A stretch of DNA of 35,203 bases from assembly GCA_002455655.1 (NCBI GenBank), contig DKLF01000145.1:1-35203 (forward strand), in the 5' to 3' direction. Below the pieces are notes generated by a model that was not told where the DNA came from, made no database searches, and was given only the letters and a program-made list of their open reading frames with translations. A program made the translations under genes and the position numbers. Every line of letters begins with the position of its first letter. Position 1 is the first letter of the stretch. The DNA comes from Oscillibacter sp. UBA6647 (GTDB lineage: Bacteria > Bacillota > Clostridia > Oscillospirales > Oscillospiraceae). Below, one piece after another: positions 15,386 to 23,977 of the stretch.

Positions 15386-16303
15386 ATGTCCTTTTCCTAC
15401 GACGCGAAAAATGAACTGTGTCGACTGGAGGTTCAAAAGCATTGCTGTGCTTTGGCGGAGGCATACGGGATCCTGCTCTACTGCAACACCTTTCACTCCG
15501 GAGAAATTCGCATTGTCACCGAGAACCTAAACCTTGCCGCAAGGCTGCCCCGGCTGTTTCACCGGGCCTTTCGGCTTCGGTTTGACAGAAAGCCGGAGCC
15601 GGACGCACAGGGGAAGCTGGTGTTTCAAATGACCGACCGCAAGAAGCTGGACGGGATTATCGATGCGCTGGGCTTTTCTCCGGAGCAGAACATGGTGCTG
15701 CACATCAATTTCGGCCTGCTGGAGGAGGAGTGCTGCCGGGCTTCTTTTCTGCGGGGCGTGTTTTTCGCGGGGGGAAGCGTCACGGACCCGCTGAAGCGGT
15801 ATCATCTGGAGCTGGCAACCTCTCATTTGCAGGTGAGCCGGGAGCTGGAGGCCCTGCTGCGGGACAACGGCTTTCCCCCAAAGAGCCTGAGCCGAAACGG
15901 AAGCTACATCACCTATTTCAAGCAGAGTGACCAGATTGAGGACTTTTTGACGCTAATCGGTGCGCCGGTGGCGGCGATGAACGTGATGAGCGCGAAGATG
16001 GAAAAGGACCTGCGCAACAGTGTAAACCGCCGTATCAACTGCGACAACGCAAACCTTGACAAGGCGGTGGACGCGGCGCTGGAGCAGGCGGAGGCTATCC
16101 GCCGCCTGATGGATGTGGGACTGCTGGAGCAGCTTCCGGACAAGCTGCGCGATACGGCGATGGCCCGGCTGGAAAAGCCGGAGCTGAGCCTCTCTGAACT
16201 CGCGGACAGCTTAGACCCGCCCGTGACGAAATCATGTCTGAACCACCGGCTGCGTAAGCTGACGGGGTTGGCAAGAGAGCTGCGGGGCGAATCGCCCAAA
16301 TAG
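15386..16303 (+). CDS. whiA: WhiA family DNA-binding protein
   Basis: This is the conserved WhiA regulator. In actinobacteria it controls sporulation; in Firmicutes it binds DNA and affects division and chromosome segregation. The 305-residue protein has the N-terminal LAGLIDADG-like fold (SYDAKNELCRLE, then FLRGVFFAGGSVTDPLKRYHLEL near residues 117-137) and a C-terminal helix-turn-helix (ARLEKPELSLSELADSLDPPVTKSCLNHRLRKL). The frame allows a GTG three codons upstream at 15377, but that codon lies inside the GAGGAGGTGAGAGGG ribosome site; the ATG at 15386 is clearly correct. It ends the hprK-whiA run. In many Firmicutes an HPr-type gene follows; here it does not. Confidence 0.96.
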   Translation: MSFSYDAKNELCRLEVQKHCCALAEAYGILLYCNTFHSGEIRIVTENLNLAARLPRLFHRAFRLRFDRKPEPDAQGKLVFQMTDRKKLDGIIDALGFSPEQNMVLHINFGLLEEECCRASFLRGVFFAGGSVTDPLKRYHLELATSHLQVSRELEALLRDNGFPPKSLSRNGSYITYFKQSDQIEDFLTLIGAPVAAMNVMSAKMEKDLRNSVNRRINCDNANLDKAVDAALEQAEAIRRLMDVGLLEQLPDKLRDTAMARLEKPELSLSELADSLDPPVTKSCLNHRLRKLTGLARELRGESPK

Positions 16304-16371
16304 AGCGACGGTGTCCGGCCCGGCTTTCGCCGGAGGGTGGGCCATGGTTTCTGATAACAAAGGAGATCGCT

Positions 16372-17001
16372 ATGAATAAACGCATTGTGGATATGACCGG
16401 GGATCCCCGGCGGGAACAGTTTGCCTATTTTTTGTCTATGGAAAACCCCTATGCCGGGGTGACCTGCCAAGTGGATATCACCGCCCTCATGGAGAGAATC
16501 CGGAGAGACGGCACGCCTTTTTTCCTCTCGCTGACCTATGAGGTGATGGCGGCTGCCAACGCCGTGCCGCAGCTTCGGCGGCGGATTGAAGAGGGACAGG
16601 TGGTGGAATATGAAAGCTGCCGCTGTTCCTGTACCGTGGCCAAGCCCGATGGGGCCTATGCCTACTGCACGCTGGATACGGCTCTGCCCTTTGAGGCGTT
16701 TCTAGAGACGGGACGCACAGCGCTGGAGGCAGCCAAGTACGGCGGGACGATTGCAGAGGAGAAGGACCACGAGGAGTTCTTTTTCGTCTCCTGCGTGCCC
16801 TGGCTCCGCTATACGGACATGGTTATGCCGGTGCCCAGCCCCGCGTACAGCAACGTACGGATTTCCTGGGGGAAATGGACGGAGGAAAACGGGCGGACAA
16901 GCCTACCCGTGACGATTCTGGCCCATCATGCGCTGGTGGACGGCATTCATTTGGGAAGGTTTTACGAGGAATTGGAGCGTCGGGCGTCCAAAGCCAGATG
17001 A
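16372..17001 (+). CDS. CatA-like (chloramphenicol acetyltransferase family) acyltransferase
   Basis: The 209-residue protein has the fold and motifs of trimeric chloramphenicol acetyltransferases, which move acetyl from acetyl-CoA to a hydroxyl. The catalytic motif HHALVDGIHLGRF has His185/His186 and Asp190, matching the classic HHAVCDGFHVGR, and FFFVSCVPWLRYTDM (about 137-150) matches the CAT FFVSxxPWxSFTS segment with Leu/Arg in place of Val/Ser. Many gut Clostridia carry such CatA-like proteins that are not known to give resistance, so drug acetylation is not assumed. The start has an AAAGGAGA site. It lies 68 bases after whiA and 24 bases before the next gene. Confidence 0.85.
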   Translation: MNKRIVDMTGDPRREQFAYFLSMENPYAGVTCQVDITALMERIRRDGTPFFLSLTYEVMAAANAVPQLRRRIEEGQVVEYESCRCSCTVAKPDGAYAYCTLDTALPFEAFLETGRTALEAAKYGGTIAEEKDHEEFFFVSCVPWLRYTDMVMPVPSPAYSNVRISWGKWTEENGRTSLPVTILAHHALVDGIHLGRFYEELERRASKAR

Positions 17002-17025
17002 GACAGAGTAAAGGGGAGCTTTTAT

Positions 17026-17478
17026 ATGGATCGGTGTGCTGCGGCTTATCAATATCACAAAGCGGGCTATAACTGTGCGCAGGCGGTGGCGCTGGCGTTT
17101 GAGGATTTGCTGGAGATTCCGAAGCCGTTGATCGCAGCAGCCGGGGGCGGGTTTGGCGGCGGCGTGGGCGGCAGTCATGCGGAGCTGTGCGGCGCGGTCA
17201 GCGGCGGCGTGCTGGTGCTGGGATGGCTCACGCCCCACACGGATGGCGCGGATGCAGAGGGGAAAAAGAGGACCTATGCCACGGTGAAGGAGTTTCGCCG
17301 CCGGTTTGAGGAGGTTTTCGGACTGACCCGCTGCGGGGACCTGCTGGCGGCCCATCCCCAACCCGACGAGAAAAACCCCGCAGCTCTGCGTCTGGGTATC
17401 ACGGCCCACTGCGACAACATGATTGTCACGGCGGTGGAGATTCTTGAAAAAATGTTGGCGGAGCAGTCGGCGGACTGA
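17026..17478 (+). CDS. C_GCAxxG_C_C family protein
   Basis: This 150-residue protein matches the conserved-cysteine family named for its C...GCAxxG...C...C pattern. Visible cysteines are in GYNCAQAV (Cys17), SHAELCGAVSGGVLVLG (about 46-62), TRCGDLL (about 101-107) and HCDNM (about 126-130), spaced as in the family. Members are thought to be redox-active or metal-binding, often encoded near oxidoreductases; the biochemical role is unknown. No signal peptide or membrane segment is seen. The ATG follows AAAGGGGAG. It sits between the CatA-like gene and dnaE. Confidence 0.85.
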   Translation: MDRCAAAYQYHKAGYNCAQAVALAFEDLLEIPKPLIAAAGGGFGGGVGGSHAELCGAVSGGVLVLGWLTPHTDGADAEGKKRTYATVKEFRRRFEEVFGLTRCGDLLAAHPQPDEKNPAALRLGITAHCDNMIVTAVEILEKMLAEQSAD

Positions 17479-17566
17479 GCCGAACGCGCCGGGATAAGAT
17501 GCATTTTCGGCGGGCGGGCGCGACCCTTCTGCCGGAAATGCCGATACGAAAGAACAGGAGCGACCT

Positions 17567-20500
17567 ATGTCCTTTGCCCATTTACATGTTCATACGGAGT
17601 TCAGCCTGCTGGACGGGGCCTGCCGCATCAAGGAGCTGCCTGCGGTTCTGAAAGAGATGGGCCAGTCCGCCTGTGCCATCACAGACCACGGGGTGATGTA
17701 CGGCGCGATTGACTTCTACCGTTCCTGTAAGAATGCGGGCATCAAGCCCATCATCGGCTGCGAGGTCTATGTGGCTCCCAGAGGCCGCACCCGGCTGCAA
17801 AAGCAGCACGAGTTCGACGCGGAAAGCCGCCATCTGGTGCTGCTGTGTGAAAACGAGGAAGGGTACCGCAACCTGTCTTACATGGTGTCCATGGCGTGGA
17901 CCGAGGGGTTTTACATCAAGCCCCGGGTGGATTTGGAGCTGCTGCGGGAGCACCACGGGGGGCTGATCGCCCTGTCCGCCTGCCTTGCCGGAGAAATCCC
18001 CCGGCGGATACGCAACGGAGAGTATGAAACCGCAAAGACCGTGGCGCTGGAAATGGCGGAGATTTTCGGGCCGGACCGCTTTTATCTGGAGATTCAGGAC
18101 CATGGCATCCCCGACCAGCAGACGGTGAACCGGGGGATTTTAAAGCTCCACAAGGAGACCGGCTTGCCCATGGTCTGCACCAACGACGCGCACTATCTCC
18201 GCAAGGAGGACGCAGAGGCCCATGATGTGCTGCTTTGCATCCAGACAGGAAAGCTCTTGTCCGACGAGAACCGGATGCGCTATGAGCCGCGCAATTTTTA
18301 TCTCCGGTCCGAGGAGGAGATGCGCGCCCTGTTCGAGGGGTATGAGGACGCGGTGGACAATACCGGGAGAATCGCGGAGCGATGCAATCTGGAATTTGAA
18401 TTTGGAAAATATCAGCTCCCCGAATTTCATCTTCCGGAGGGTTATGACGCATATACCTACATGAAGGAGCTGTGCGACACGGGTTTTGCCGCGCGGTACG
18501 GCGGGGAGCACCCGGAGTACCGGGAACAGCTCAACTATGAACTGGAAATGATTGAGAAAATGGGCTTTACGGACTATTTTCTCATTGTCTCCGACTTTGT
18601 GCGCTATGCCCGGGAGGTGGGAATCCCCGTGGGACCGGGGCGGGGCAGTGCCGCCGGAAGCCTTGTAAGCTATTGCCTTGGGATCACCGATGTGGAGCCG
18701 ATGCGTTTCGGCCTGTATTTCGAGCGGTTTTTGAACCCGGAGCGGGTCAGTATGCCGGATATCGACATGGACTTCGGCGATGTGCGCCGGGGCGAGGTGG
18801 TGGACTACGTGCGCCGGAAGTACGGCAACGACCACGTGGCCCAGATCGTCACCTTCGGCACCATGGCGGCACGGGGCGTGATCCGGGACGTGGGGCGGGT
18901 GCTTGGGATGCCCTATGCCGAGGTGGACAACATCGCCAAGCAAGTGCCCTTTACGCAGCACATCACCCTCAAGGACGCGCTGCGGCTTTCAAAGCCTCTC
19001 AACGACCTGTACGAGGGCGACGACAACGTGAAAGTTCTCATTGATACGGCGAAAAAGCTGGAGGGGATGCCCCGCAACGCCTCCACCCACGCGGCGGGCG
19101 TGGTGATTACGAAGCGGCCCGTATACGAATACGTCCCCCTTGCGAAAAACGACGATGCGGTTGTCTGCCAGTACATCATGACCACGTTGGAAGAACTGGG
19201 CCTTCTCAAAATGGACTTTCTGGGCCTGCGGAACCTGACGGTACTGGACGACGCGGTGAAAATGGTGCAGTCGGAGCGGCCGGGATTCCGGTTGGAGGAC
19301 ATTCCGGAGGACGATCCTGAGACCTATGAAATGCTGGGGCAGGGGAAGACTATCGGCGTATTTCAGATGGAGTCTGCCGGGATGACCGGCGTGTGCGTGG
19401 GTCTGAAGCCCCACAATATGGAGGATATTTCTTCCATTATTGCCCTGTACCGTCCCGGCCCCATGGACTCTATTCCGAAGTTTATCGCCTGTGCGCAGAA
19501 TCCCAAGCTGATTTCTTATCTCCACCCGTCCTTGGAGCCGATTCTCTCCATTACCTACGGCTGCATTCTTTATCAGGAGCAGGTGATTGAGATTTTCCGC
19601 CGTCTGGCGGGGTATTCTCTGGGGCAGGCGGATATGGTGCGCCGGGCCATCTCCAAGAAAAAAGCTGCCCAGATTGCCCGGGAAAAGGACGCGTTTATCC
19701 ACGGCGAAAAGGAGCGGAATATTTCCGGCTGCGTGGCAAACGGGATTCCGGAAGCGGCGGCAGAGGCGATTTATCAGGATATCTATGACTTTGCGAACTA
19801 TGCCTTTAACAAGGCCCATTCCGTGTCCTACGCGGTGGTGGCCTATCAGACGGCGTACTTCAAGCGGCACTTTACCAAGGAGTATATGGCGGCATTGCTT
19901 ACAAGCGTTTTGGACAACTCCGCCAAAATCGCGGGCTATATCACCGAATGCCGGGACTGGGGCATCAAGCTTCTGCCCCCGGACATCAATTGCTCCTGCG
20001 ATACCTTCACGGTGGAGGAAGGGGGCATCCGCTTTGGACTGGCTGCCGTGAAAAACATCGGGCGGGGCTTTATTCAGGCTGTTATGCGGGAGCGGGAGGA
20101 ACGGCCTTTTACCTCGCTCAGCGATTTCTGCGGACGGATGAACGGAAGCGACATGAACAAACGGGCGGTGGAAAATCTCATCCGCTCCGGCGCGTTCGAC
20201 GGGTTTGGGGCAAGGCGTTCACAATTGCTCAAGGTTCATGAAACGGTGATGGACTCCGTGGCCAGCGCCAGCCGCCAGAATGTGGAGGGACAGATTGATT
20301 TCTTCTCCATGGCGGCAGGAAATGATGATAATCCAAAGCCGGTAAAGGAAATGCACCTGCCTGATATTCCGGAGTTTACCCGGCAGGAATTGATGAACAT
20401 GGAGAAGGAGACGACCGGACTTTACCTCTCCGGCCATCCCATGGACCAGTACCGGGACGAGGTGAAGCGGCTTCGCGCCCCCTCCGTTGCCTCCATTCTG

Positions 20501-21058
20501 GACGATTTTTCACAGGAGGGCGGTCCCACCAGCTTTGCGGACGGACAGCGGGTGTGCATCGCCGGGGTGGTGACCTCCAGCAAGACGAAGACCACGAAAA
20601 ACAACTCCCTCATGGCCTATGTCACGGTGGAGGACGACACCGCCGCCATCGAGCTTTTGTGCTTTGCAAGAACGCTGGAATCCTGCGGCCCCTGCTTGCA
20701 GGAAAATCAGGCGGTGGTGGTGCGGGGACGGCTCTCCGTCCGGGATGAAAAGGCCCCGCAGCTCATGTGCGATTCCGCGGCCCCTCTGGGCAGCGGCGTG
20801 TTGCCGCCGGACCCGGTGCCGGAGCGCCGGGAGGGGAAGGTGACCGAGGGAGGCGTTCTTTACCTGAAATTTTCAGGAAAGGACAGCCCGGAGCTGCATC
20901 ACATGAAGCTGGTGTTTCAGATGTTCCCCGGCGGCACGCCGGTAAAGCTGGTAATGGCGGATACCCGCAAGGTGTTTGGCACGCAGGTTCTGCTCCACCG
21001 GGCGCTGTTGCAGGAGGCGAAGGAGACGCTGGGCGAAGAGAATGTGGTCGTGAAATAA
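17567..21058 (+). CDS. dnaE: DNA polymerase III subunit alpha, DnaE type
   Basis: This is a C-family DNA polymerase of 1163 residues. The N-terminal PHP domain keeps its metal ligands (HLHVHTEFSLLDGACR with His5, His7, His9; AITDHGVMYG). The polymerase core has GPGRGSAAGSLVSYCLGITD, the PDIDMDFGD motif with the catalytic Asp400 and Asp402, and MDFLGLRNL with the third acid Asp550. A helix-hairpin-helix region, an OB domain (RVCIAGVVTSSKTK near 1000) and a short C-terminal domain follow. In Firmicutes that also have PolC, DnaE extends RNA primers before handing over to PolC; polC is not in the window. The ATG follows AACAGGAGCG. The gene ends at a long hairpin. Confidence 0.97.
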   Translation: MSFAHLHVHTEFSLLDGACRIKELPAVLKEMGQSACAITDHGVMYGAIDFYRSCKNAGIKPIIGCEVYVAPRGRTRLQKQHEFDAESRHLVLLCENEEGYRNLSYMVSMAWTEGFYIKPRVDLELLREHHGGLIALSACLAGEIPRRIRNGEYETAKTVALEMAEIFGPDRFYLEIQDHGIPDQQTVNRGILKLHKETGLPMVCTNDAHYLRKEDAEAHDVLLCIQTGKLLSDENRMRYEPRNFYLRSEEEMRALFEGYEDAVDNTGRIAERCNLEFEFGKYQLPEFHLPEGYDAYTYMKELCDTGFAARYGGEHPEYREQLNYELEMIEKMGFTDYFLIVSDFVRYAREVGIPVGPGRGSAAGSLVSYCLGITDVEPMRFGLYFERFLNPERVSMPDIDMDFGDVRRGEVVDYVRRKYGNDHVAQIVTFGTMAARGVIRDVGRVLGMPYAEVDNIAKQVPFTQHITLKDALRLSKPLNDLYEGDDNVKVLIDTAKKLEGMPRNASTHAAGVVITKRPVYEYVPLAKNDDAVVCQYIMTTLEELGLLKMDFLGLRNLTVLDDAVKMVQSERPGFRLEDIPEDDPETYEMLGQGKTIGVFQMESAGMTGVCVGLKPHNMEDISSIIALYRPGPMDSIPKFIACAQNPKLISYLHPSLEPILSITYGCILYQEQVIEIFRRLAGYSLGQADMVRRAISKKKAAQIAREKDAFIHGEKERNISGCVANGIPEAAAEAIYQDIYDFANYAFNKAHSVSYAVVAYQTAYFKRHFTKEYMAALLTSVLDNSAKIAGYITECRDWGIKLLPPDINCSCDTFTVEEGGIRFGLAAVKNIGRGFIQAVMREREERPFTSLSDFCGRMNGSDMNKRAVENLIRSGAFDGFGARRSQLLKVHETVMDSVASASRQNVEGQIDFFSMAAGNDDNPKPVKEMHLPDIPEFTRQELMNMEKETTGLYLSGHPMDQYRDEVKRLRAPSVASILDDFSQEGGPTSFADGQRVCIAGVVTSSKTKTTKNNSLMAYVTVEDDTAAIELLCFARTLESCGPCLQENQAVVVRGRLSVRDEKAPQLMCDSAAPLGSGVLPPDPVPERREGKVTEGGVLYLKFSGKDSPELHHMKLVFQMFPGGTPVKLVMADTRKVFGTQVLLHRALLQEAKETLGEENVVVK

Positions 21059-21064
21059 GAAACT

Positions 21065-21114
21065 GCCCCGTGGTTTTCTTTCGTGCTGAAAGGCACAAAA
21101 GAAAACCACGGGGC
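21065..21114. terminator. Shared hairpin between dnaE and the convergent NTF2-like gene
   Basis: A 22-bp stem with one mismatch (21065-21086 with 21093-21114) and a TGAAAG loop fills the gap between two convergent stops (21058 and 21116). There is no clean U-tract on either side, only GTTTCTTATTT on the minus strand. It probably works as a bidirectional terminator. Confidence 0.7.
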
Positions 21115-21115
21115 T

Positions 21116-21493
21116 TCAATGATATGGGGTGATATGTTCGGCTTTTGATTCAAATTCTTTAATTGAGTGAATTTTCCCATCCGTGTGAAATTCCACAATA
21201 GAAACTCCGTCAAAGCCATGAACAATGTTGTTTTGCTGTTCTTTAAAGAACCATTCGACTACGACCAGATTGTTTTCATGCAAGAACTGTTTTATGGCCC
21301 ATTCCAATACCGTCTGCTTTTGCAGCATTGTGTCAATCCATTGATGTATTTCATGCAGTCCGCAATATTCAGGGCCATAACATTCGCTATAAAATATATC
21401 TGGCGCAAATATGGAGTCTAAGGCCGAAAAATCGCGTTGTACCCACATATTAAAGTAGGCTTTTATTGCCGACTCTTTTTCTGCTGTATTCAT
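21116..21493 (-). CDS. NTF2-like / SnoaL-like domain protein
   Basis: The 125-residue product resembles small NTF2-fold proteins (SnoaL/DUF4440 type): an N-terminal helix (MNTAEKESAIKAYFNMWVQRDF), FAPDIFYSECYGPEYCGLHEIHQWI, and a curved sheet (LVVVEWFFKEQQNN, GVSIVEFHTDGKIHSIKEF). Members bind small ligands or act as simple enzymes; no function can be assigned. The ATG at 21493 is preferred because it lies eight bases after GGGAG; in-frame ATGs further upstream are too close to or ahead of that site. Composition stands out: three 60-base blocks counted by hand give about 40% GC, against 65% in a block of metA. This suggests recent acquisition. It has its own promoter. Confidence 0.8.
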   Translation of the reverse strand: MNTAEKESAIKAYFNMWVQRDFSALDSIFAPDIFYSECYGPEYCGLHEIHQWIDTMLQKQTVLEWAIKQFLHENNLVVVEWFFKEQQNNIVHGFDGVSIVEFHTDGKIHSIKEFESKAEHITPYH

Positions 21494-21529
21494 CTGTATC
21501 ATCTCCCGTTTTATATCCTTGCTGACAAA

Positions 21530-21558
21530 ATTATAACAGTTCAGCATCACATATTCAA
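21530..21558 (-). promoter_or_regulatory. Sigma-A promoter of the NTF2-like gene
   Basis: On the minus strand TTGAAT (21553-21558) and TATAAT (21530-21535) are 17 bases apart, ending 36 bases upstream of the start codon. The surrounding stretch is AT-rich like the gene itself. Confidence 0.75.
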
Positions 21559-21671
21559 CTAAAATGAAAAGAAGAACACAAAAGCGTAATTTTTTTGAGA
21601 CAGTATTTTTTCAGTGGCTGAGCGCAGAAAGCGGACTTTTGTAGGTGAGAAGGGAAGGAACGGCGACTGTT

Positions 21672-22619
21672 TTAGATTTCGTCCTCCCGCGTCCGCTTGC
21701 CCAGACGGATGGCCCGGATGTCGTAGGGCACGGTCTGATAGACGTTATAATTCAGCCAGTTGGTATACAGCAGATTGGCGCAGGAGCGCCAAGTGACCAC
21801 CGGGGGCTGGGTAGGGTCGTCGTTGGGAAAATAGTGTTTGGGGAGCCTGATGGGGGAGCCTGTGGATACGTCCCGGTCATATTCGCCTTTCAGGGTGTCC
21901 CGGTCGTACTCCGCGTGGCCCATCAGGAAAATCTGACGGCCCCCGTCGGTTTTCACGGCGTAGATTCCCGCCTCCGGCGACGAGGCCAGAATTTTCAGCG
22001 CGGGAACCGCCTCGATATCTTCCCGATCCACGGTGGTGTGGCGGGAATGGGGGACCCAGAACACATCGTCAAAGCCCCGGAAGAGGATGAAGCCCTGCTC
22101 CTCCACGGTGTGGGGGAACACGCCGAAAAGCTTCTCCGGCAGGGGGCGTTTGGGGATTCCGTAGTGATAGTAAAGTCCCGCCTGCGCGCCCCAGCAGATG
22201 TGGAGCGTGGAGTGGACGTGCTCCTTGCTCCACTCCATGATTTCGCACAGCTCCGGCCAGTAGTTCACCTCTTCAAAGGGCTTGTTTTCAACAGGCGCGC
22301 CGGTGATAATCAGTCCGTCGAAGTCCCGGTCCCGCACCTCGTCAAAGGTCTTGTAAAAGGACAGCATATGCTCCTGAGGGGTGTTTTTGGGCACATGGCC
22401 CGAGGGGGCGATCAGTTCCAGCTCAATCTGAAGCGGAGTATTGCCCAGAACCCGGGCCAACTGCGTCTCCGTTGCCACCTTGTTGGGCATCAGATTCAGC
22501 AGAAGAATTTGCAGAGGGCGGATATCCTGCGTCATGGCACGCTTTTCCGTCATGACGAATATATTTTCCCGCGTCAGTGTACTGGTTGCGGGCAATTCAT
22601 TGGGTATTTTAATAGGCAA
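21672..22619 (-). CDS. metA: Homoserine O-acetyltransferase (MetA type)
   Basis: This enzyme acylates the hydroxyl of homoserine, the entry to methionine synthesis. In 315 residues the catalytic triad falls exactly where expected: Cys142 in HICWGAQAG, His235 and Glu237 in MGHAEYDRD. Residue 111, in GAPVE, is Glu; in characterised MetA proteins Glu111 goes with acetyl-CoA use and Gly111 with succinyl-CoA use, so despite the common succinyltransferase name this is probably an acetyltransferase. That fits its neighbour MetY, which uses O-acetylhomoserine. It lies 33 bases after metY on the same strand and is likely cotranscribed under the T-box. The N-terminus MPIKIPNELPA is typical. Confidence 0.96.
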   Translation of the reverse strand: MPIKIPNELPATSTLTRENIFVMTEKRAMTQDIRPLQILLLNLMPNKVATETQLARVLGNTPLQIELELIAPSGHVPKNTPQEHMLSFYKTFDEVRDRDFDGLIITGAPVENKPFEEVNYWPELCEIMEWSKEHVHSTLHICWGAQAGLYYHYGIPKRPLPEKLFGVFPHTVEEQGFILFRGFDDVFWVPHSRHTTVDREDIEAVPALKILASSPEAGIYAVKTDGGRQIFLMGHAEYDRDTLKGEYDRDVSTGSPIRLPKHYFPNDDPTQPPVVTWRSCANLLYTNWLNYNVYQTVPYDIRAIRLGKRTREDEI

Positions 22620-22652
22620 GGCCGGTGTCTCCTTTCAAAGCGAGGAGAGCGC

Positions 22653-23942
22653 TCACGCGTTCACCTGCTCCAACGCCTGAGCGATATCTCCGATCAGGTC
22701 TTCTTTACTCTCAAGGCCGCAGCTGATTCGCACAAGCCCGGCGGGAATCCCCGCCTCCTGAAGCTGCGCGTCCGTCATCTGGCGGTGGGTGGAACTGGCG
22801 GGGTTCAGGCAGCAGGTGCGGGCGTCCGCCACGTGGGTTTCGATGGCGGCAAGCTTCAGATGCTTCATAAATTCCCCGGCGGCGGCGCGTCCGCCCTTCA
22901 GCTCGAAGGAAACCACGCCGCAGGAGCCGTGGGGCAGATATTTTGCTGCCAAGGCATGATACTTGTCATCACTTAGGCCGCAATAGCTGACAGAAGCGAC
23001 CTTGGGATGCTTCGCCAGATATTCCGCCACTGCCTGACCGTTTTCGCAATGGCGAGCCATGCGGACATGGAGGCTCTCAAGACCCAGATTCAAATAGAAC
23101 GCGTGCTGGGGGGACTGGATGGAGCCCAAATCCCGCATGAGCTGGGCGGTGCATTTGGTGATAAACGCGCCCTCCTTGCCAAACTTTTCAGCGTAGGTGA
23201 TGCCGTGGTAGCTGTCATCCGGGGTGCACAGGCCGGGGAACTTCTCGGCGTGGGCCATCCAGTCAAATTTACCGGAGTCCACAATGGTCCCGCCCACGGC
23301 CGCGCCATGGCCGTCCATATACTTGGTGGTGGAGTGGGTCACGATGTCCGCGCCCCACTCGAAGGGACGGCAGTTGATGGGGGTGGGGAAGGTGTTGTCC
23401 ACAATCAAGGGAACGCCGTGGCTGTGGGCCGCCTGCGCAAATTTCTCGATGTCCAGCACCGTCAGGGCCGGGTTCGCAATGGTTTCACCGAACACGCATT
23501 TGGTGTTGGGCTGAAAGGCGGCGTTTAGATCCTCTTCCGTGCAGTCAGGGGAGACGAAGGTGCATTCCACGCCCATTTTTGCCATGGTGACAGAGATGAG
23601 GTTGAAGGTGCCGCCGTAAATGCTGGAAGAGGAGACAATGTGGTCTCCACAGGAGGCGATGTTGAACAGGGCGTAGAAATTGGCCGCCTGACCGGAGGAG
23701 GTGAGCATCGCCGCCGAGCCGCCCTCCAGAGCGGCAATTTTCGCCGCCACGTAATCGTTGGTGGGGTTCTGGAGCCGAGAATAAAAATAGCCGTTGGCTT
23801 CCAAGTCGAAAAGCTTGCCCATGTCCTCGGAGGTGGCATATTTAAAGGTGGTGGACTGGATAATGGGAATTTGCCGGGGCTCGCCGTTGCCGGGAGTATA
23901 GCCCCCCTGGACGCAGACGGTTTCAATGTTCTGCTTGCTCAT
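22653..23942 (-). CDS. metY: O-acetylhomoserine sulfhydrylase (aminocarboxypropyltransferase)
   Basis: This PLP enzyme condenses O-acetylhomoserine with sulfide (giving homocysteine) or methanethiol (giving methionine). The 429-residue protein starts with a typical ETVCVQGGYTPGNGEPRQIP and has YSRLQNPTND (about 54-63), LTSSGQAAN, VDNTFPTP with the PLP-ring Asp182, and HSTTKYMDGHG with the Schiff-base Lys207. The C-terminal HVADARTCCLNPASSTHRQM is diagnostic for MetY over other Cys/Met PLP enzymes. The frame stays open far upstream (to 24239), but that part is the T-box leader; the ATG at 23942 has AAAGGAG nine bases ahead. It is the first gene of metY-metA. Confidence 0.97.
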   Translation of the reverse strand: MSKQNIETVCVQGGYTPGNGEPRQIPIIQSTTFKYATSEDMGKLFDLEANGYFYSRLQNPTNDYVAAKIAALEGGSAAMLTSSGQAANFYALFNIASCGDHIVSSSSIYGGTFNLISVTMAKMGVECTFVSPDCTEEDLNAAFQPNTKCVFGETIANPALTVLDIEKFAQAAHSHGVPLIVDNTFPTPINCRPFEWGADIVTHSTTKYMDGHGAAVGGTIVDSGKFDWMAHAEKFPGLCTPDDSYHGITYAEKFGKEGAFITKCTAQLMRDLGSIQSPQHAFYLNLGLESLHVRMARHCENGQAVAEYLAKHPKVASVSYCGLSDDKYHALAAKYLPHGSCGVVSFELKGGRAAAGEFMKHLKLAAIETHVADARTCCLNPASSTHRQMTDAQLQEAGIPAGLVRISCGLESKEDLIGDIAQALEQVNA

Positions 23943-23977
23943 ACTGTTGAACTCCTTTCTGTGTGATGCCTTGGGGC

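Noticed and set aside
16321..16334. CCGGC-TTTC-GCCGG hairpin after whiA as a terminator
   Set aside because: The stem is only 5 bp and there is no U-tract; the next gene starts 38 bases later on the same strand.
16372..17001. Call as an antibiotic resistance gene (chloramphenicol)
   Set aside because: Only the fold and active site are supported; the neighbourhood is housekeeping and CatA-like proteins of this kind often lack proven resistance activity.
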